Assembly: GCA_029931905.1 (NCBI GenBank)
Contig: JAOZRH010000032.1
Span: 6,759-17,476 of the forward strand
Length of the DNA stretch: 10,718 nt
Direction of reading: 5' to 3'
From: Fidelibacterota bacterium
GTDB taxonomy: Bacteria; Fidelibacterota; Fidelibacteria; Fidelibacterales; Fidelibacteraceae
Shown: positions 6,237-10,718 of the stretch, in pieces
Layout: each line of letters begins with the position of its first letter
How positions within the stretch are numbered: position 1 is the stretch's first letter
Notes under the pieces: generated by a model
Databases searched by the model: none
What the model was told of the DNA's origin: nothing
Seen by the model: the letters and a program-made list of their open reading frames with translations, nothing else
Position numbers and translations under genes: made by a program

Positions 6237-8297
6237 TTATTCTTCATTTACAATTGCACCCATCGGCACTTCCATATTTAACGGTCTATCAGTTCCTTTT
6301 TCCACATCTTTCCAATCAACACCGACCATTTTAAAAATTCTTGGCAACAAAGAATGACAAGTTTTTCCGCCACATGCTCCCATTCCAACACGAATATTTT
6401 TCAACTGATTTACATCACGAACTTCATGCTTTTTAATGTATTCAATAATTTCCTTCACAGTTACCATTTCACATTGACAAACAATTGCATCATCGGGATA
6501 ATATTCATATTTAGGCTTTTCTAATGGTTTAGTCACTTCATCATCTTGCACCCTTATTCCGGCGATTTTATTTCCGTTTTCTAAAGTAGTTTTTACGGTA
6601 ATTAAATATATTTTCTTTTTCTTTAAATATTTTATTTTAATAATTTCACCATTTTCCAAAATATTCCCATTAATATCTGTCAATGGAATTTTTTCTCCTT
6701 CAGAATATTTCATAATAAATTCAAAAGGCAAAATCACTTCTGCACTGTTATCATCAACTTTTTTGGCAAGTGTAATTGCGAGTCCAGGACAAATTGTTAC
6801 ACACATTGTACAGGCTGAACATTTACCTGAAAACTTTGGAACATCTAAAATATTCCCTATTTTTTTATCTAATTGAATTGAATTATGAGGACAAACTGAA
6901 ACACAAGGATTACAAGGAATTTCTTGATTGCAAAAAAAGTTTGGTTGAAATTCGTTAGTTAATTTTGGCGATTCTATTGGATATATTTCTCCCGGATGAC
7001 TTTTTAAAACATTCGCTTTTTCAAAATATTCTTCATTAATTTCAATATCATTTCCAAGTATTTTCGCCATTTCCAAACCAGCAATTTTTCCACCAAACAT
7101 CGCAGATGATGCTTCGGCTATCTCTTTTGCATCTCCAGCTTTTACAACTTTGAAATTAAATTTCTTTGCCATATTATAAAATTCGTCAACAGGATTTAAA
7201 CCAACCGCAATTAATAAAGTATCAACTTCAAATGTTTTTGCAGTTTCTAAAATTGGTCTAAATTTTTCGTCAACTTTTGTAATCGTAACTCGTTCTAATT
7301 TTTTATTGCCATTCGCAGATAGAACCGTATGATTTAAATAAATTGGAATTCCCATTCTTTTGATTTTATCCGCATGCACTTTATATCCCGAAACATCACT
7401 GAGAATATCACAAATTCCAGCAACTTTTATTCCGGCTTGCAATGCATGATAACCAGCGATTAAACCAACATTTCCACTTCCAACAATAAATATTTTGTCA
7501 GACGAATGAATTAAATCGCGATTTACAAGTGTTTGAAAAGCTCCTGCACCATAAACACCAGATAAATTATTTCCCGGAAAAACAAGCGATTTTTCCCTCG
7601 CTCCTGCGGAAATAATTATACCATCAAATGAGATTGTCAAATAATTTTTATTATTCTGAAAGACACCAACTTTCTGATCTTTAAAAATCCCCACAACTGA
7701 TGAATTCGAAAAAATTTTCACATTATCATATTTACGAATTTTATCTTCCAATTTTTTCGCAATATCAATTCCTCTCGTTCCGGCATAACAATCTTTTATT
7801 GAACCAAAAAATTTGTGTGTCTGCAATACAAGTTTTCCACCAAGTTCATTTTTATCATCAATTAAAATAACAGAATAATTTAACTTTGCTAATTCAATTG
7901 CAGAATTTAATCCTGAAGGTCCACCACCAACAACAAGCACATCACATTTTAATTCAATTTTTTCAGATTTTTTCAATGGGGAATCATCAATAGGTAATTG
8001 TGGAATTCGCTGTAATGTCTCTATTTTCATTCCATTTTTCAAAGGAGTTATACAAGATTTTTGCGAAATACCATCAATTATCAATGTACATTTAGAACAC
8101 TGTCCATTTGCACAAAATATTCCTTGTGGCATATCATTCTTTTGATGAATTGAAAATTCTTTTACTCCATTTGCAATTAATGCAGACGAAACCATTTCGT
8201 TTTCGTAACCGACTAACCCTTTTCCGTCAAATGTAAATTTTACTATTTGTCTATCTTCATTTGAATCTAATATTGGATGATTTTGTATTCGATTCAT
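6237..8297 (-). CDS. Multi-cofactor oxidoreductase: [2Fe-2S] + FAD/NAD(P) + 2x[4Fe-4S] + BFD-type [2Fe-2S]
   Basis: Predicted electron-transfer subunit of an amine/amino acid dehydrogenase complex. Order along 686 residues: an N-terminal HcnA-like [2Fe-2S] domain (about 18-97; C62, C67, C70, C82); a pyridine nucleotide-disulfide oxidoreductase module with FAD motif VVGGGPSG (122-129), NAD(P) motif IVGSGNVG (271-278) and AVGLNP (364-369); a two-cluster ferredoxin (C456, C462, C465, C469-Pro and C493, C496, C499, C503-Pro); a beta-rich segment with no domain I recognise (about 512-600); and a BFD-like [2Fe-2S] domain (C607, C609, C642, C647). This equals HcnA plus HcnB fused, with a ferredoxin inserted. 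The ATG at 8297 has an AGGG-type ribosome binding site and lies 15 bases after the symporter stop. It probably receives electrons from the DAO-type subunit downstream and reduces NAD(P) or ferredoxin. Soluble; no membrane segments. Architecture certain, physiological reaction inferred. Confidence 0.88.
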   Translation of the reverse strand: MNRIQNHPILDSNEDRQIVKFTFDGKGLVGYENEMVSSALIANGVKEFSIHQKNDMPQGIFCANGQCSKCTLIIDGISQKSCITPLKNGMKIETLQRIPQLPIDDSPLKKSEKIELKCDVLVVGGGPSGLNSAIELAKLNYSVILIDDKNELGGKLVLQTHKFFGSIKDCYAGTRGIDIAKKLEDKIRKYDNVKIFSNSSVVGIFKDQKVGVFQNNKNYLTISFDGIIISAGAREKSLVFPGNNLSGVYGAGAFQTLVNRDLIHSSDKIFIVGSGNVGLIAGYHALQAGIKVAGICDILSDVSGYKVHADKIKRMGIPIYLNHTVLSANGNKKLERVTITKVDEKFRPILETAKTFEVDTLLIAVGLNPVDEFYNMAKKFNFKVVKAGDAKEIAEASSAMFGGKIAGLEMAKILGNDIEINEEYFEKANVLKSHPGEIYPIESPKLTNEFQPNFFCNQEIPCNPCVSVCPHNSIQLDKKIGNILDVPKFSGKCSACTMCVTICPGLAITLAKKVDDNSAEVILPFEFIMKYSEGEKIPLTDINGNILENGEIIKIKYLKKKKIYLITVKTTLENGNKIAGIRVQDDEVTKPLEKPKYEYYPDDAIVCQCEMVTVKEIIEYIKKHEVRDVNQLKNIRVGMGACGGKTCHSLLPRIFKMVGVDWKDVEKGTDRPLNMEVPMGAIVNEE

Positions 8298-8312
8298 CTT
8301 CTACCCTGTTTT

Positions 8313-9752
8313 TTATATTTTTTTCTTAAATATTTTACTAATCATAACCGTAATTTGTTCAAAAACAATAGTAGTAAAAACACCAATCAATACAAACCAA
8401 GTCCAATGAATTTCTGAAAATTTAATAACGAATATTATTGTAATAATTGTACCAAAAAACGAAACAACATATTGCCAAGTATCAACTTTTTTGAAAAATC
8501 TAACAAGTATAAATACTCCTAACATTCCACCATAAGTAAAAGATGCAATTGACAGACCAATTTCCACAAGTGGATTATTCATGTTTCTAAAAAGCGAAGC
8601 TCCACCAACCATAAAAATTCCCCAAGAAAGTGTAGCAATTCTACCATAATGAAGCATTTTTTTATCATCTACTTTGTCTTTCATAATTGGTTGTAAAATA
8701 TCTACAATTGTTGCACTTGACAATCCACTTAATGAACCACTCAAAGTTGACATCGCAGCAGCAAAAATTCCGGCAACTGTAATTCCTTTTACAACTGGTG
8801 GTAGATTTTCAATAATAAATTTTGTAAATAAAGCATCTGGTTTTTGTAATCCTAACATTTCTATAGAGGCACCATTCCAAACCATATACATCATCAATCC
8901 AATAACTAAAAATAGAGCAAATTGGAAAAATACAACAATACCACTTCCAATTAATGCTTTTTTTGAATCCTGTAAATTTTTACAGCTCAATACTCGTTGA
9001 ACAATTAGTTGATCAGTTCCGTGACTCGCCATTGAAAGCATCGCACCACCAATTACTCCGGAATAAATATTATATCCTTTAAGTGAAAATTTCCAATCAA
9101 AAATTTGTGTTTTTCCTTGTTCAATTACATTTGCTAAAGTAGTAGATAAATCTGGAAGGATTTTTGACCCAACCCAAAGTGCAATAAATGCAGCTGAAAT
9201 ATAAATTATCCACTGAGCAACATCCATCCAAACAACGGCCTTAATTCCACCAAACCATGTATAAATAATTGTAACAATTCCAAGTATCCAAATCGATTGC
9301 ATAAAAGATAAACCTGTAATCATTGAAAGTGGAATTGCAACTGCAAATAAACGAACACCATCAGCAAGTAAACGAGTTCCCATAAATGTGATTGACATTA
9401 TTCTTTGCATTGGAACTCCAGCCTTTTCTGTAATCGCTTGATAAACGGAAATATATTTTCCTTTTGCATACATTGGCAATAAAACGAAAGAAATAATTAT
9501 TCGTCCAATAATATATCCAATACAAACTTGTAAAAATGAAAAATTCCCAAGATATGCAAGACCGGGAATTGAAAGAAATGTTAAAACAGAAGTTTCGGCA
9601 GCAACGATAGAGAGCATAACCGCCCACCAAGGCAAATTATTATTAGCACTAAAATATCCTTTAATATCTTTTACACCTCTGCCAAGTAAAGTTCCGGCAA
9701 TAAAAACACCACCCATAAATACAACGACGATTAAATAATCAATCCAACTCAT
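8313..9752 (-). CDS. Sodium:solute symporter (SSS family)
   Basis: Inner-membrane transporter of the LeuT-fold SSS family, coupling sodium entry to import of an organic solute. The 479 residues contain about 13 membrane helices, the usual number. Helix 1 carries AAETSVLTFLSIPG (51-64). The loop GGIKAVVWMDVAQ (168-180) and HGTDQLIVQRVLS (244-256) match the two conserved SSS regions. Helix 8, GIFAAAMSTLSGS (328-340), retains S335-T336, equivalent to the Na2-site Ser pair of vSGLT, so sodium coupling is likely. The ATG has an AAGGA ribosome binding site and a good promoter in the 99-base gap upstream. The oxidoreductase follows after 15 bases, so the symporter is the likely first gene of the catabolic operon and probably imports its substrate. 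The family includes proline, sugar, sialate, pantothenate and monocarboxylate carriers; sequence alone does not choose among them. Confidence 0.93.
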   Translation of the reverse strand: MSWIDYLIVVVFMGGVFIAGTLLGRGVKDIKGYFSANNNLPWWAVMLSIVAAETSVLTFLSIPGLAYLGNFSFLQVCIGYIIGRIIISFVLLPMYAKGKYISVYQAITEKAGVPMQRIMSITFMGTRLLADGVRLFAVAIPLSMITGLSFMQSIWILGIVTIIYTWFGGIKAVVWMDVAQWIIYISAAFIALWVGSKILPDLSTTLANVIEQGKTQIFDWKFSLKGYNIYSGVIGGAMLSMASHGTDQLIVQRVLSCKNLQDSKKALIGSGIVVFFQFALFLVIGLMMYMVWNGASIEMLGLQKPDALFTKFIIENLPPVVKGITVAGIFAAAMSTLSGSLSGLSSATIVDILQPIMKDKVDDKKMLHYGRIATLSWGIFMVGGASLFRNMNNPLVEIGLSIASFTYGGMLGVFILVRFFKKVDTWQYVVSFFGTIITIIFVIKFSEIHWTWFVLIGVFTTIVFEQITVMISKIFKKKI

Positions 9753-9797
9753 AATAATTCCTTTTTGTTAATTTTAAATTAATATTCATAACATTGA

Positions 9798-9826
9798 AAT
9801 ATAATTTTTTTTAATCATTTTTACAA
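9798..9826 (-). promoter_or_regulatory. Sigma70-type promoter of the symporter-oxidoreductase operon
   Basis: On the minus strand a TTGTAA -35 box (complement of 9821-9826) is separated by exactly 17 bases from a TATATT -10 box (complement of 9798-9803). Transcription would begin near 9791, leaving a leader of about 39 bases with the symporter ribosome binding site. It lies in the 99-base gap after the EFR1-type gene and would let the operon be expressed on its own. No clear operator repeat was seen. Confidence 0.5.
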
Positions 9827-9851
9827 GTAGGAAAATTTTTTAAATTAAAAA

Positions 9852-10628
9852 TTATTTCATCATTTCTGAAATTTTTATATTAGGATTTTGATATCGTTTT
9901 TTTATTCCTGATTTTTTACCAAATTGTATAGATTCTTGTGGACAATATTGAATACAAGCCATACATTGTTCACAATGTCCCAACCATTTTGGTTTGTCAG
10001 ATTCCATAATAATATTTTCTACAGGACAGATTTTCTCACAAATTTTACAACCATTACATTTGTCATCAGCCCAATAATTTTTATCCATTTTGTTAACATG
10101 TGATTTAGAAAATTTATATACGACACTTCCTATTATATTAATAAACAAATTACTTGTTTCCAATTTGCTCGTTTCTCTATTCAATATTACATTTTTAATT
10201 TCACTAATTCTTTTACTCGCCATATTCGTCAATTTATTAATTTTTTCATCTTTTTCTGCACCACTGAATACAATATAATTACTCGGCATCGTTATTGAAA
10301 AACCTGAAAACAATTTTACATTTTTATTTTTTAACATTTTATTTAAAATATTTAAGGTATTTCCGGGAGAACCTGCATTTGTAACAACAGAGAAATAATA
10401 AGTTTCTTTATTTACTATTAATTTCTCTATAAATCGTCTAATAATAAATGGCATATTCCACATATAAATTGGAAAAACAAATCCTATTACAGATGATTTA
10501 TCTTCAATTTTGTCATTGTTTACAATTTTTGAGATTGAAACTAACTTTGTATCTTGTAATTTGTCTTTTAACTGTTTCGCCACCCAAAGTGAATTCCCTG
10601 TTCCTGAAAAATAATAGATTGTTTTCAT
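9852..10628 (-). CDS. EFR1-type flavodoxin/ferredoxin fusion protein
   Basis: Small soluble electron carrier or oxidoreductase combining a flavodoxin-like FMN domain with a bacterial two-[4Fe-4S] ferredoxin domain, typical of anaerobes; partners are generally unknown. In 258 residues the N-terminal domain (about 1-150) has the FMN phosphate loop SGTGNS (8-13), the FPIYMWNMP segment (52-60) and VTNAGSPGN (82-90). The C-terminal domain has two perfect cluster motifs: C191, C194, C197, C201-Pro and C219, C222, C225, C229-Pro. The linker at about 155-185 is partly hydrophobic but is not a convincing membrane segment. The ATG at 10628 has an AGGAA ribosome binding site (complement of 10633-10637). 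It is co-directional with the symporter operon but separated from it by a 99-base gap with its own promoter, so a shared role is possible, not shown. Confidence 0.9.
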   Translation of the reverse strand: MKTIYYFSGTGNSLWVAKQLKDKLQDTKLVSISKIVNNDKIEDKSSVIGFVFPIYMWNMPFIIRRFIEKLIVNKETYYFSVVTNAGSPGNTLNILNKMLKNKNVKLFSGFSITMPSNYIVFSGAEKDEKINKLTNMASKRISEIKNVILNRETSKLETSNLFINIIGSVVYKFSKSHVNKMDKNYWADDKCNGCKICEKICPVENIIMESDKPKWLGHCEQCMACIQYCPQESIQFGKKSGIKKRYQNPNIKISEMMK

Positions 10629-10718
10629 AATATTCCTGTAATTATCTTATCGATTTTTAAATAAAATTTCATTATCAATAATTTATATCTTCAAAATGTT
10701 CAATTTTCGGTTTTCGCC

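Noticed and set aside
8674..9000. 108-codon plus-strand open frame inside the symporter gene
   Set aside because: Antisense to conserved symporter helices; apparent hydrophobicity is a reflection of the coding strand.
9361..9630. 89-codon minus-strand frame overlapping the symporter in another frame
   Set aside because: Cys/Phe/Ser-rich translation with no motif, nested in a well-recognised gene.
10675..10718. Possible 3' end of another minus-strand gene at the right edge (a frame ending PKIEHFEDINY then TGA)
   Set aside because: Too short to tell from chance. A second minus-strand frame also runs in from the edge and ends at 10683, and a plus-strand ATG at 10695 also runs off the edge. None can be supported without sequence beyond the window.

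Overview
The window is 10.7 kb of strongly AT-rich bacterial DNA, densely coded with short intergenic gaps and no stretch over 300 bases without a gene. Most genes have a purine-rich Shine-Dalgarno sequence (AGGAG, GAGG or AGGAA type), which argues against a typical Bacteroidetes. RecA, the DUF58 protein and its small two-helix membrane neighbour resemble proteins of the wider FCB/Cloacimonadota-like anaerobes. That placement is an inference from remembered family features, not a tested result. The many oxygen-sensitive Fe-S proteins fit an anaerobe. No mobile element, CRISPR array, rRNA or tRNA was seen.

Layout. The left edge carries the first codons of a minus-strand gene, probably gap (GAPDH), with an excellent promoter and ribosome binding site. 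Next comes the recombination pair recA-recX (minus). Divergent from recA is a plus-strand class I aminotransferase of the AlaA type with its own promoter; it ends convergently against the next block. From about 9.75 kb down to 3.16 kb runs a co-directional minus-strand block. In transcription order it holds a sodium:solute symporter, a 686-residue multi-cofactor oxidoreductase, a DAO-family FAD oxidoreductase, a PuuD-like class I amidotransferase/gamma-glutamyl hydrolase, a small two-helix membrane protein, and a DUF58 protein. An EFR1-type flavodoxin/ferredoxin lies upstream of the symporter, separated from it by a 99-base gap that contains a good sigma70-type promoter.

How the genes may work together. 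The symporter, the large oxidoreductase, the FAD oxidoreductase and the PuuD-like hydrolase look like one catabolic operon. The symporter would import an amino acid or amine. The DAO-type subunit would oxidise its C-N bond. The large subunit would pass electrons from that flavin through [2Fe-2S] and [4Fe-4S] clusters and a second flavin to NAD(P) or ferredoxin. The hydrolase would cleave a gamma-glutamyl amide. The DAO/large-subunit pair is a compact two-gene relative of HcnABC (hydrogen cyanide synthase), opine oxidases and archaeal dye-linked proline dehydrogenase (PDH1). The DAO-plus-PuuD pairing also echoes PuuB/PuuD of the gamma-glutamylated putrescine pathway. The substrate cannot be read from the sequence. 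This operon is the part of the window most worth following up.
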